From Promicromonospora panici (GTDB lineage Bacteria; Actinomycetota; Actinomycetes; Actinomycetales; Cellulomonadaceae), in contig NZ_UWYY01000017.1 in NCBI RefSeq assembly GCF_900608595.1, positions 1 through 64,000 of the forward strand: 64,000 nucleotides of DNA, read 5' to 3'. The notes under the pieces were generated by a model. That model saw nothing but the letters and a program-made list of their open reading frames with translations, was not told the origin of the DNA and searched no databases. This document shows, in pieces, positions 33,105 to 40,890 of the stretch (the stretch's first letter is position 1; every line of letters begins with the position of its first letter). Both the position numbers and the translations under genes were made by a program.

Positions 33105-34267
33105 GAGCCGTGATCAGCGGCGCCGGCATCACCGGCCTGGCCCTGGCCAACCGCCTGAACCACTACGGGTGGGAGGTCCACGTCGTCGACCGCGCGCCCG
33201 GCCCTCGCGCGCAGGGATACATGATCGACTTCTTCGGACCCGGGTTCGAGGCAGTCGCCGCGATGGGCCTGGAGCCGAGGCTGCGTGAGCTTGCCAGCGA
33301 CGTCGACGAGTTCTGCTATATCGACGACCGTGGCCGCACGACGGTGAGCGTCGACTACGGACTCTTCGCCAAGGCCGTCGACGGCGCGATCGTCAGCATC
33401 ATGCGGCCCGAGCTCGAGCGGCTGTTCCGCGAGTCCGTCGCCGGTGCGGTCGACCTGCGTTACCGCACCACCATCGACCGGATCTCCGGCAGCGACGTCG
33501 AGCTCTCCGACGGCACGGCTCTCGACGCCGACCTGATCGTGGGGGCCGACGGCGTGCACTCCGGCGTCCGCTCACTGGTCTTCGGCCCGGAGCGCGACTG
33601 CTTCCGGTATCTCGGCATGCAGACGGGTGCGTTCGTGTTCACCGACCCGGAGGCGTTCGAGCGGGTCCGCGGCCGGTTCGTGCTCACCGAGACGCTCAAC
33701 CGCCAGCTGGGTTTCTACGGGCTCGACGGCGGCCGCGTGGCCGTCTTCACCGTGTTCCGCACCGACGACCCGACGCTGCCCGAGGACCCACGCGAAGCGC
33801 TGCGTCGGACGTTCTCAGGCATGGGGGACCTGGCCGAGCAGGCCCTGGCGCAGTGCCCGCCGTCCGACGAGATCTACTACGACCACGTGGCCCAGATCGA
33901 CACGCCGCGCTGGACCGACGGCCGGGTCGGGCTGGTCGGCGATGCCGCCTACGCGGTCTCGCTCCTCGCCGGCCAGGGCGCGTCTCTCGGCGTCGCGGGC
34001 GCCTACCTGCTGGCCGAACGGCTGCAGGCCGCGCCGTCGGTACTCGAAGGGCTGGCGGACTACGAGCGGCGCTGGCGCCCGGTCGCCACCGGCGTCCAGC
34101 AGGCGGCTCGGGACCGGGTGACCGAATGGTTCGTGCCGACCAGGATGGCCACCCTCCTGCTGCGGCGGTGGGGATTCCGCGCGATGAAGCTGCCCGGCCT
34201 CGACCGGATCATGGTCGGCCCGCTGTTCCCCAAGAACCATCGGTCAATGGCCGAGCTCGGTGCGTGA
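33101..34267 (+). CDS. TetX/PHBH-like FAD-dependent monooxygenase
   Basis: A 388-residue group A flavoprotein monooxygenase. FAD motif GAGITGLALANRL at the N terminus, DG motif LIVGADGVHSGVRSLV near residue 150, and GD motif GRVGLVGDAAYAVSLLAGQG near residue 275. Family members hydroxylate aromatic compounds or inactivate tetracyclines and rifamycins. TetR control suggests response to such a compound. The exact substrate is open. It has the extra C-terminal helices of TetX-like proteins. Confidence 0.85.
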   Translation: MRAVISGAGITGLALANRLNHYGWEVHVVDRAPGPRAQGYMIDFFGPGFEAVAAMGLEPRLRELASDVDEFCYIDDRGRTTVSVDYGLFAKAVDGAIVSIMRPELERLFRESVAGAVDLRYRTTIDRISGSDVELSDGTALDADLIVGADGVHSGVRSLVFGPERDCFRYLGMQTGAFVFTDPEAFERVRGRFVLTETLNRQLGFYGLDGGRVAVFTVFRTDDPTLPEDPREALRRTFSGMGDLAEQALAQCPPSDEIYYDHVAQIDTPRWTDGRVGLVGDAAYAVSLLAGQGASLGVAGAYLLAERLQAAPSVLEGLADYERRWRPVATGVQQAARDRVTEWFVPTRMATLLLRRWGFRAMKLPGLDRIMVGPLFPKNHRSMAELGA

Positions 34268-34308
34268 CTCGTGGGCGCGACCTGTACGCGGTCTCGTTCG
34301 GGGCGTAC

Positions 34309-34326
34309 TGTAGGTACGTACCTACA
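34309..34326. promoter_or_regulatory. Operator of the toxin-antitoxin operon
   Basis: Perfect 18-bp palindrome TGTAGGTACGTACCTACA just before the ribosome site of the antitoxin gene (34343). Phd-type antitoxins commonly bind such palindromes over their own promoter. Confidence 0.85.
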
Positions 34327-34342
34327 TTGGAGGTGATCGTGG

Positions 34343-34582
34343 ATGAGTGTTGTCACTTCTCGCGAGCTGAATCACGACGTGAGTGCGGTCAAGCGGGCCG
34401 CCGCCCGCGGTCCGGTTGTCATCACCGACCACGGTCGGCCGTCGCACGTGCTACTCACCTTCGCGGACTACCAGCGGCTCACGGGCACCGACGTCAGTCT
34501 GGCGGACGCGTTTGTGATGCCGGACGAGATCGAGTTCGAACCGGTGCGTCCCGAGGGCTCGACGCGGGAGATCGACTGGTGA
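34343..34582 (+). CDS. Phd/YefM-family antitoxin
   Basis: A 79-residue protein. The N terminus VTSRELNHDVSAVKRAA and the VITDHGRPSHVLLTFADYQRL strand-helix are typical of Phd/YefM DNA-binding antitoxins; the acidic C terminus (MPDEIEFEPV) should wrap the toxin. TTGGAGGTGAT precedes the start. It overlaps the PIN toxin gene by four bases. Confidence 0.9.
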   Translation: MSVVTSRELNHDVSAVKRAAARGPVVITDHGRPSHVLLTFADYQRLTGTDVSLADAFVMPDEIEFEPVRPEGSTREIDW

Positions 34583-35001
34583 AGTTCCTTCTGGACACCA
34601 ACGTCTTGTCCGAGCTCCGGAAGCCCGCTGAACGGCGCTCGGAGCAGTTCAACGACTGGGCCGGAGATCTGTCCCCGTCGGATACCTCACTCTCGGTCAT
34701 TACCGTGCTGGAGCTGCGTGCCGGCATCGAGTCGAAGCGACGACGCGACCCGCAGCAAGCAGAGATCCTGGATGTCTGGCTCGAGAAGAGCGTTCTGCCC
34801 AGCTACTTGGGGCGAGTGCTGGACGTCGACCAGGTGGTGGCCGATGCTGCGGCACGGCTCCACGTGCCCGATCGTCGGCCGGCCCACGACGCTCTCATCG
34901 CGGCGACGGCGCAGGTGCACGGTCTCACCCTCGTGACACGCAATGTGGCGGACTTCGAGCCGATGGCCGTCCCGCTCGTCAACCCATGGGACGGGCAGTG
35001 A
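34579..35001 (+). CDS. VapC-type PIN-domain toxin
   Basis: A 140-residue putative RNase. GTG 34579 overlaps the antitoxin stop. All four acidic PIN residues are present: Asp6 (LLDTNV), Glu45 (LELRAG), Asp104 (HDALIAA) and Asp125 (VADF), so it should be active. A Phd-type antitoxin with a PIN toxin is a common actinobacterial pairing. Confidence 0.92.
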   Translation: MKFLLDTNVLSELRKPAERRSEQFNDWAGDLSPSDTSLSVITVLELRAGIESKRRRDPQQAEILDVWLEKSVLPSYLGRVLDVDQVVADAAARLHVPDRRPAHDALIAATAQVHGLTLVTRNVADFEPMAVPLVNPWDGQ

Positions 35002-35879
35002 CCAGCCTGCCCCGGGTGGTCGCCACCGACCTCGACGGCACGCTGCTGCGCAGCGACGGCAAGGTCTCCGACCGCACCCGGCAGGTCCTCGCGGACCTGG
35101 ACGCGGCCGGCGTCGAGGTGGTCTTCGTGACCGCCCGACCGCCCCGCTGGCTGACGCACCTCGCCGACACGGTCGGCGCCCACGGCCGCGTCATCTGCAT
35201 CGGCGGGGCGTGCGTGCTGGACCTCGCCTCCGGCGAGACGCTCGACACCTGCGGATTCGACGACGACGCCGTACGCGCCGTCGTGTCGGGCATCCGGGCC
35301 GCTCTGCCGCACGCCGCCCTCGCCTTCGAGCGGCCCGACGGCGTGGCGTTCGACCCGCACTACCCGAACCGAGAACCGGACCTGGACCCCGGCCTCTGGT
35401 CGATACCGGTCGAGGACACGCTCGGCCCGGCCGGCGCTCGCGGCCCCGTGTCCAAGATCCTCGCGCTCGATCCCGCGCGCATCCCGCCGCCGGGCATCCT
35501 CGTCGACCCGCCGGAGGAGATCCGGCTCGCCCAGGAGCAGTTCTTCACCGCGGTGCGCGGCGCAGTGGGGGAGCGCGCGCACCTGGCGTACTCGGGCGCC
35601 GTCGGCCTGGCCGAGCTCATGCCGCCCGGTGTCGACAAGGCGGCCGCCCTGGCGCGCTGGTGCGCACGGCTCGGCGTCGACGCGCCGGACGTCTGGGCCT
35701 TCGGCGACATGCCCAACGACCTGCCGATGCTCACCTGGGCGGGCCGCGGCATCGCCGTCGCCAACGCGCACCGCGACGTCCTGGCCGGCGCGGACGCCGT
35801 CGTCGGGCACCACGATGCCGACGGCGTGGCCGAAGAGCTGGCCGCCGCACTCGACGGAGCCCTCCGGCCACGCCGGTAG
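34986..35879 (+). CDS. HAD-superfamily (Cof-type) phosphatase
   Basis: A 297-residue hydrolase of the Cof subfamily. Motif I DLDGTLLRSDG, motif II VVFVTARP, motif IV GDMPNDLPML are all present, with a C2B-type cap between. The start is ATG 34986 or GTG 34998; the latter overlaps the toxin stop (GTGA). Substrates are probably small phosphosugars or nucleotides, unspecified. Translational coupling to the toxin gene may be coincidental. Confidence 0.88.
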   Translation: MGRAVTSLPRVVATDLDGTLLRSDGKVSDRTRQVLADLDAAGVEVVFVTARPPRWLTHLADTVGAHGRVICIGGACVLDLASGETLDTCGFDDDAVRAVVSGIRAALPHAALAFERPDGVAFDPHYPNREPDLDPGLWSIPVEDTLGPAGARGPVSKILALDPARIPPPGILVDPPEEIRLAQEQFFTAVRGAVGERAHLAYSGAVGLAELMPPGVDKAAALARWCARLGVDAPDVWAFGDMPNDLPMLTWAGRGIAVANAHRDVLAGADAVVGHHDADGVAEELAAALDGALRPRR

Positions 35880-35886
35880 GCGCGAG

Positions 35887-36255
35887 TCAGGGGGACGACT
35901 CCTCGCCGGCGCCGGCCGCGCCCTCGGCCTCGCGCTGGATGCGCTCGGCGATCCTGCGGATGCGTCCGAGCCGGGCATCCCAGGTGGTGCCGACCTCCAT
36001 GAGCTGCCCGACGGCGCGGGCGAGCTGCATCTGGTCGACGCGGTACAGCCTCTCCCGGCCGGCCGTGGTGCCGTGCACCAGGCCGGCCTGGTCGAGCACG
36101 CCGAGGTGCTTCGCCACGGCCTGCCGGGTCACGGGCAGCTGCTCGCTCAGGCTCGTCGCCGTCCCGCGGCCGTCGCTCAAGAGCAGGTCGAGCATCCGCC
36201 GGCGGATCGGGTCCCCGATCGCGGACCACAGGTCGTCGTCCACCGTCACGCTCAT
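35887..36255 (-). CDS. ArsR-family HTH regulator
   Basis: A 122-residue winged-helix regulator. ATG 36255 overlaps the upstream SRPBCC gene stop (ATGA). The region AIGDPIRRRMLDLL and recognition helix VTRQAVAKHLGVLDQAGLV are typical of ArsR repressors of AHSA1-type genes; no metal-binding cysteines are present. It probably represses its own operon through the two GCAACC-type palindromes upstream of the first gene. Confidence 0.92.
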   Translation of the reverse strand: MSVTVDDDLWSAIGDPIRRRMLDLLLSDGRGTATSLSEQLPVTRQAVAKHLGVLDQAGLVHGTTAGRERLYRVDQMQLARAVGQLMEVGTTWDARLGRIRRIAERIQREAEGAAGAGEESSP

Positions 36256-36713
36256 GCCCCGGCGCCGACCTTCGGGGCGTACTCCCGCAGCTTCGCCAGG
36301 AAGTGGTCCCAGCCGGAGCTGTGGTCCGCGTGCACGGCGGCCGCCTTCGCCTCGTCCCAACCGCGCTCGCGGAAGCCGCTCTCGATGAACCGCAGGAGCG
36401 TGCCGCCATCCGACGGCACCAGCTCGAAGACGACGAGGTTCGAGTTCCCCTCGACGGCCACCGCACCCTCCTCGTGGGTCCAGCGGAACGAGAAGTGCGT
36501 GTACGGCACCGCGTCGGCGACCGTGAGCTGAACCTTCTTGCCGTCCTGGGTGACGTCCCCGAAGCTGACCCAGCCCGGCTTCCCCGGCTCGGGGCCGAAC
36601 TCCGCCTCGTCGGACCACCACTCCCGTACGTGCTCGGGGTTGCTCACGACATCGAAGACAATCTCGGGTGAGGCCTCGATGTAGATCTCGCGCTCGATCG
36701 TGCCGTACTCCAT
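36252..36713 (-). CDS. SRPBCC/AHSA1-domain protein, second gene of operon
   Basis: A 153-residue START-like protein from ATG 36713 (GAAAGG upstream). IEREIYIEASPEIVFDVVSNPEHVREWW at the N terminus is the AHSA1 signature, forming a small-molecule cavity. The function of this family beside ArsR genes is unknown; ligand binding or detoxification is inferred. Confidence 0.88.
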   Translation of the reverse strand: MEYGTIEREIYIEASPEIVFDVVSNPEHVREWWSDEAEFGPEPGKPGWVSFGDVTQDGKKVQLTVADAVPYTHFSFRWTHEEGAVAVEGNSNLVVFELVPSDGGTLLRFIESGFRERGWDEAKAAAVHADHSSGWDHFLAKLREYAPKVGAGA

Positions 36714-36758
36714 CGCCGACCAGCCTTTCGTTGTGTCCGGGTGCAAGAAGACCACGCT

Positions 36759-37217
36759 TCAGTGCCAGTTGCTGATCTGCACGTCGTGCGGGGCGGGCTC
36801 ACCCGTTCCGGTCTCGACGAACCTCTTGAGGCTCATCAGGAAGGTGGCCCACTTGGTGCTGCAGTGGTTCATGAACTCCACCGGCTCCTTCCAGCCGGTG
36901 TGGCCGAACAGCACGATAGTGAAGCCGTCCTCCTCCTTGAGGTCGAAGTGGATGTGGGTGCCGATCCACTCCTCGGGACCGCCGGTGACCAGCCAGTCCA
37001 CCGACCCGGCCGGGTCCAGCTCCGTGATCTCGAGCTCGAAGGACCCGATGTACGTTCCCGCGTCGTCGTGGAAGGCGGTCGTCAGGGTGCTGCCGACGGT
37101 GCCTTCGCCGGTCGTGTCCTTCGTCCACCAGGCGGCGACGCCCTCGGGCGTGGCAACTGCCTCGTAGACCTTTTCCAGCGGCGCCGTCGCGCCGACCCGG
37201 TGCAGGATGTCCACCAT
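36759..37217 (-). CDS. SRPBCC/AHSA1-domain protein, first gene of operon
   Basis: A 152-residue START-like protein from ATG 37217 with GGAGG upstream. LEKVYEAVATPEGVAAWW matches AHSA1 proteins; it is related to but distinct from the next gene product. The ArsR operators lie 24 and 71 bases upstream of its start. Order is SRPBCC-SRPBCC-ArsR on one transcript. Confidence 0.88.
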   Translation of the reverse strand: MVDILHRVGATAPLEKVYEAVATPEGVAAWWTKDTTGEGTVGSTLTTAFHDDAGTYIGSFELEITELDPAGSVDWLVTGGPEEWIGTHIHFDLKEEDGFTIVLFGHTGWKEPVEFMNHCSTKWATFLMSLKRFVETGTGEPAPHDVQISNWH

Positions 37218-37240
37218 CTCAGTTCCTCCAGTGTCGTGTA

Positions 37241-37259
37241 GTGCAACCTTTGGTTGCAC
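37241..37259. promoter_or_regulatory. ArsR operator, proximal
   Basis: GTGCAACCTTTGGTTGCAC, perfect 8-bp arms around TTT, 23 bases before ATG 37217 on the minus strand. The core GCAACCTTTGGTTGC repeats at 37288 with one change. Confidence 0.85.
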
Positions 37260-37287
37260 ATGACTCTAGGATGCTGCGCGGGAACAT

Positions 37288-37302
37288 GCAACCTTAGGTT
37301 GC
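37288..37302. promoter_or_regulatory. ArsR operator, distal
   Basis: GCAACCTTAGGTTGC, 7-bp arms around T. Its centre is 45 bp from the centre of the proximal site, so two dimers on similar DNA faces would bracket the promoter. Confidence 0.85.
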
Positions 37303-37312
37303 TCTGACCTGC

Positions 37313-38260
37313 TCAGGACGGATCGAGCAGTACGACGTGCATGCCGGCGACGGCGGCCGGATCGGCCGTCAGGTCGATCGCGGCGACCCGCCCCTCGTGC
37401 ACGACGACCGTGAACACGAAGCGCGGGATGCCGCCTGGTGCCCCGGCGAACCCGACCGAGCCGTCGATCAGCGCCGGCACCGCCAGCTTCGCCCGGCCGC
37501 GGAACGCCTCCGCCACCGCGGCCGCACCGCGGACCTCGCGGGCCAGCAGCGGAGCACCCCGGTCGGCGTTGGCAGCGGCCGCCTCGAGGGCCGCCTGGTC
37601 GGTGCGCAGCACCACCTCCGGCGCGAGCAGGGCGAGGAGGCCCGCGAGATCGCCGGTGCGGGAGGCCTCGAGGAACGCTTCGACCACCTGCCGGTCGGTC
37701 CGTGTCTCGGCCGCGGACCGGCCGCCGGCGTCGGCCCGCGTCGCGCCAGCCACCGCGGCGTCGGACTGCACCCGCCGCCGTCCGCGGCTCGCGAGCTGGC
37801 GCGCCGCCGCCACCGAGCGACCCAGGACCGGCGCGATCTGCTCGTAGGGGACGGCGAACAGGTCGTGCAGCACGAACGCCAGGCGCTCGGCGGGGTCGAG
37901 GCTCTCCAGCACTATCTGCATGGCGAGGCCGACGATGTCGGCCAGCTCGGCCTGCCGCGCCGGATCGGGGGTGTCGTCGTCCAGGATCTCCGGCGCGCTG
38001 TCGTCCGGTAGGCCCGTCGGGAGCGGATCCTCACGGCGCGTCGACCGGGAGCGGAGCATGTCGAGGCAGATCCTGCCGGTGACCGTCGTCAGCCAGCCGG
38101 CGAGGTTGTCGATGCCGGCGGAGCCCGTGCGGTTCAGACGCAGCCAGGTCTCCTGCAGCGCGTCGTCGGCGTCGTCGGGGTTGCCGAGCATCCGGTAGGC
38201 CACCGCCCGTAGGCGGGGGCGGTGCTGCTCGAAGACTGAGGCGAGCTCGTCGGGGGTCAT
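37313..38260 (-). CDS. ECF sigma factor with C-terminal SnoaL-like extension
   Basis: A 315-residue ECF sigma factor. Sigma-2 (YRMLGNPDDADDALQETWLRL) and sigma-4 (QIAPVLGRSVAAARQLASRGRRR) are followed by ~125 residues like SnoaL/NTF2 (DRQVVEAFLEASRTGDLAGLLALLAPEV), an in-cis regulator in ECF41/ECF56-type factors. The WLPEP linker typical of ECF41 is not seen, so the group is uncertain. It is divergent from an AhpD-like gene, the usual ECF41 partner type. Confidence 0.9.
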   Translation of the reverse strand: MTPDELASVFEQHRPRLRAVAYRMLGNPDDADDALQETWLRLNRTGSAGIDNLAGWLTTVTGRICLDMLRSRSTRREDPLPTGLPDDSAPEILDDDTPDPARQAELADIVGLAMQIVLESLDPAERLAFVLHDLFAVPYEQIAPVLGRSVAAARQLASRGRRRVQSDAAVAGATRADAGGRSAAETRTDRQVVEAFLEASRTGDLAGLLALLAPEVVLRTDQAALEAAAANADRGAPLLAREVRGAAAVAEAFRGRAKLAVPALIDGSVGFAGAPGGIPRFVFTVVVHEGRVAAIDLTADPAAVAGMHVVLLDPS

Positions 38261-38261
38261 C

Positions 38262-38288
38262 TGTCACATCCTCGTTCTCGGAAGCGTC
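38262..38288 (+). promoter_or_regulatory. ECF-type promoter toward the AhpD-like gene
   Basis: TGTCACA (38262-38268), 16 bases, CGTC (38285-38288): matches the ECF41 target pattern TGTCACA-N16-CGTC as I recall it. ATG 38357 follows 68 bases later. Confidence 0.75.
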
Positions 38289-38296
38289 ATCGGTGT

Positions 38297-38323
38297 GACG
38301 GCGCGCAGGGCGCCGATGTGACG
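38297..38323 (-). promoter_or_regulatory. Second ECF-type promoter, toward the sigma gene
   Basis: On the minus strand CGTCACA (38323-38317), 16 bases, CGTC (38300-38297), six of seven matches in the -35. It reads toward the sigma start at 38260 and would give autoregulation. Confidence 0.55.
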
Positions 38324-38356
38324 GGCCGGTTCTCCGGCCATGACGAGAGGATCGTG

Positions 38357-38875
38357 ATGACCACCGATACCACCACCCCCGACTTCGCCCCCGAAGCATC
38401 CACCACCCCGCACCTGCGCACCATGACGTCGCGGATGAAGAGCCCGGCGCTGCTCGTCCCCGGAGCCGTGCAGGCGCTGCGCAGCCTGGGACAGATGGTC
38501 CACGGGCAGGGCGTGCCGTCGCCCACGCTGGAGCTCGTGCACCTGCGCGCCAGCCAGATCAACGGCTGCGGCTGGTGCATCGACTTCGGGATGCGCGCGG
38601 CGCGCAAGGCCGGCGAGTCGGAGGACCGCCTCGCCTCGGTCTCCGCCTGGCGCGAGTCGCCCTATCTCTCCGAGGCCGAGTGCGCGGCGCTCGCGCTCAC
38701 CGAGTCCATCACCCGGCTCGCCGACAGCTCCGACCCCGTGCCGGACGCCGTCTGGGACCGCGCGGCCGAGCACTACGACGAGCAGGCGCTCGCCGCGCTG
38801 GTGCTGTACATCGGGGTCACCAACCTCTACAACCGCCTCAACGTGACGACCCGCCAGGTGCCGGGCACCTGGTGA
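38357..38875 (+). CDS. Carboxymuconolactone decarboxylase/AhpD-like protein
   Basis: A 172-residue protein from ATG 38357 (GAGAGGA upstream). A CxxC active-site-like motif with nearby acidic and His residues (HLRASQINGCGWCIDFG) marks the AhpD/CMD family, which has peroxidase or thiol-redox activity. It is controlled by the divergent ECF factor through a matching promoter, suggesting oxidative or xenobiotic stress response. Confidence 0.92.
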   Translation: MTTDTTTPDFAPEASTTPHLRTMTSRMKSPALLVPGAVQALRSLGQMVHGQGVPSPTLELVHLRASQINGCGWCIDFGMRAARKAGESEDRLASVSAWRESPYLSEAECAALALTESITRLADSSDPVPDAVWDRAAEHYDEQALAALVLYIGVTNLYNRLNVTTRQVPGTW

Positions 38876-38893
38876 GGCCTGCCGCCCGGGCCG

Positions 38894-39391
38894 TCAGCTG
38901 ACGACCGGGCAGGGACGGGTCACCGCGGCGCCGTGGGTCGGCCGGACCGAGATCGCGACGTCGGCGACCGCCCGGCCCGAGGTGGCGACCACGGCCGCGG
39001 CGGTGCAGATGATCTGGTCGACGCCGGCGGCGCTGATCTCGGCACTGCGCAGCGGCAGGTAGATCGTCACGTAGTCCCCGGCGTCCTCCACCACTGTCCG
39101 CGTGCGGGTCGGCGGGACCTCGTTGCGCAGACCCGGCGCCGTGGGATTAGCGTCGGCCATCAGCAGCTGGACCGCTCCCTGCACCGTCCCCAGGCGGCCG
39201 GTGTCCCGGGTGTCGGGCCGGAGGCGCCCGCCGGCGTCGACGAAGTAGAGGGTGGGGCCCTCCGCCAGTCCGGTGGGCGCCTCGCCGCCGTCCTCGACGC
39301 CGCTCGGCCCGACGCCGCAGCCACTGATCAGCGTTCCCACGGCCAGGACGAGGGCCGTCGCCGTGGCGCGGCCGGGTCTACGCGTCCACAT
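38894..39391 (-). CDS. Lipoprotein with GerMN-like domain, sensor-operon third gene
   Basis: A 165-residue exported lipoprotein. I start at ATG 39391 with GAGGAGG upstream; it overlaps the histidine kinase by 14 bases. Lipobox LISGC follows a signal helix. The mature part (LYFVDAGGRLRP, AVQLLM, VTIYLPL, GVDQIICTAAAVV) looks like the GerMN fold of LpqB-type proteins. Operon position implies it assists or modulates the kinase from outside. Confidence 0.82.
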   Translation of the reverse strand: MWTRRPGRATATALVLAVGTLISGCGVGPSGVEDGGEAPTGLAEGPTLYFVDAGGRLRPDTRDTGRLGTVQGAVQLLMADANPTAPGLRNEVPPTRTRTVVEDAGDYVTIYLPLRSAEISAAGVDQIICTAAAVVATSGRAVADVAISVRPTHGAAVTRPCPVVS

Positions 39392-40814
39392 CGGTCTCCT
39401 CCTCGGGCCGGTCGCCGGGCCCTTGTCCGTGCCTGTCACCCAGCTGGTGATCGAGCCGGCGGGGCAGGCGGAGCTCGAACCGGGCTCCCGCGCCCGGGGC
39501 GTTGCGCGCGGCGACGGCGCCGCCGTGCAACCGTACGTTCACCAGGGTGATCGCCAGGCCGAGCCCGCTGCCGTCCGACCTCGTCCGGGACGAGTCGGCC
39601 TTGTAGAAGCGGCCGAAGAGCTGGTCGGCGTCCACGCCCTCGGGCAGCCCGGGGCCGTGATCGGTCACGACGACGAGCACGTCGTCCGCCTTCGTCCGCA
39701 CCTCGACCACGACCGGCGGGCTGCCGTGCCGCAGGGCGTTGCCCACGAGGTTGGCGACGGAGATGTCCAGCCTGCGCACGTCGACCCGGGCGGGTACCGG
39801 CTCCGCCGCGATGACGTCGACGTCGCTCCAGCCCCGCGTGCGGACGGTGTCCGCGACGACGTGGGCGACGTCGACGTGCTCCAGCCGGAGCTCGACGGCG
39901 CCCGCGTCGAGCCGGGAGAGCTCCAGCAGGTCCTCGGCCAGCCGGGACAGCTTGCGCGTCCGGTCGACGGCCATCGTCGCGAGCTCGAGCTCCTCCGGTG
40001 ACCGGTCGCGTGCGTCGGCCTCCACCATCTCCATGATCGAGGTCAGCGCCATGATCGGCGTCCGCAGCTCGTGGGAGACGTCCGCGACGAACCGCCGCGC
40101 CTCGGCCTCCCGGTCGCGCAGCTCGCCGACCGACCGCTCCAGCGCGGCGGCCGTGTCGTTGAAGGTGGACGCCAGGTCGGCCAGCTCGTCCCGGCCGGAC
40201 GGCGTCAGGCGCGTGCCGAGGTTCCCCTCCGCGAGCTGGTTCGCGCTGTGCGCGAGCCGCTGGATCGGGCGCAGCACGCTGCGGGAGACCAGGAGCGCGA
40301 GGACGACGGCCAGCGGCAGGGCGGCCACGATGGTGAGCACCACGATGCGGGTCCACTGGTCCAGCTGGGCCTGGGTCGGGGCCAGGTCCTGCACCACGTA
40401 GACCTGGATGCCGGAGTCACGCTGCCGGCCGTCCACACCCGTGAGCAAGATCGGAGTGGCGAGCACCAGCTTGGGGCCCGAGTCGTCGACGACCCGCTGC
40501 ACCACGAACCGGCCGTTCTGTGCGATGTCGGCTCGCAGCTCGTCGCTGATCAGGCCCAGCGCGCTGCCCGACGCCGAGGTCAGCTCCTCGAAAGTGACCA
40601 TCGAGTCCGCGCCGAGCGAGCCGCGCAGCCGGTCCAGAGCCTGCTGGTCGGGCGGGTACGCCACCTCGGGTGCCAGCCGGGTGACCTGGTCGCGGACGGA
40701 GTCGACGGCGCGGCGCTGCGTCTCGTCGACGAGCGACGCCCGCGCGGCGGCGTAACCGGCGGCGGACGCCGCGGTGGCGGCTACCATCGCCACCGCCACG
40801 AACGCCAGGATCAC
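39378..40814 (-). CDS. Sensor histidine kinase (OmpR-partner type)
   Basis: At least 478 residues. Membrane helix 1 at the N terminus, extracytoplasmic ~120 residues, helix 2 near residues 155-180, HAMP, HisKA (VADVSHELRTPIMAL, phosphorylatable His) and HATPase (NLVGNALRHG, DHGPGLPEG, GSGLGLAI). GTG 40814 leaves no cytoplasmic residues before helix 1. The frame is open upstream and encodes a basic, Trp-rich segment back to a CTG at 40886, four bases after the response-regulator stop. A non-standard start is therefore possible. Confidence 0.88.
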   Translation of the reverse strand: MILAFVAVAMVAATAASAAGYAAARASLVDETQRRAVDSVRDQVTRLAPEVAYPPDQQALDRLRGSLGADSMVTFEELTSASGSALGLISDELRADIAQNGRFVVQRVVDDSGPKLVLATPILLTGVDGRQRDSGIQVYVVQDLAPTQAQLDQWTRIVVLTIVAALPLAVVLALLVSRSVLRPIQRLAHSANQLAEGNLGTRLTPSGRDELADLASTFNDTAAALERSVGELRDREAEARRFVADVSHELRTPIMALTSIMEMVEADARDRSPEELELATMAVDRTRKLSRLAEDLLELSRLDAGAVELRLEHVDVAHVVADTVRTRGWSDVDVIAAEPVPARVDVRRLDISVANLVGNALRHGSPPVVVEVRTKADDVLVVVTDHGPGLPEGVDADQLFGRFYKADSSRTRSDGSGLGLAITLVNVRLHGGAVAARNAPGAGARFELRLPRRLDHQLGDRHGQGPGDRPEEETDVDA

Positions 40815-40890
40815 CCGCGCGCGCAGGCTCCTCGGCCACCAGCTCCAGGGCCGCCGGGCCGCGTCTCCGCCTCGTGTGTCGTCCAGAGGC

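Noticed and set aside
34986..35879. HAD phosphatase as third component of the toxin-antitoxin operon
   Set aside because: Overlap is only translational coupling; the enzyme is a standard Cof-type hydrolase with no known TA link.
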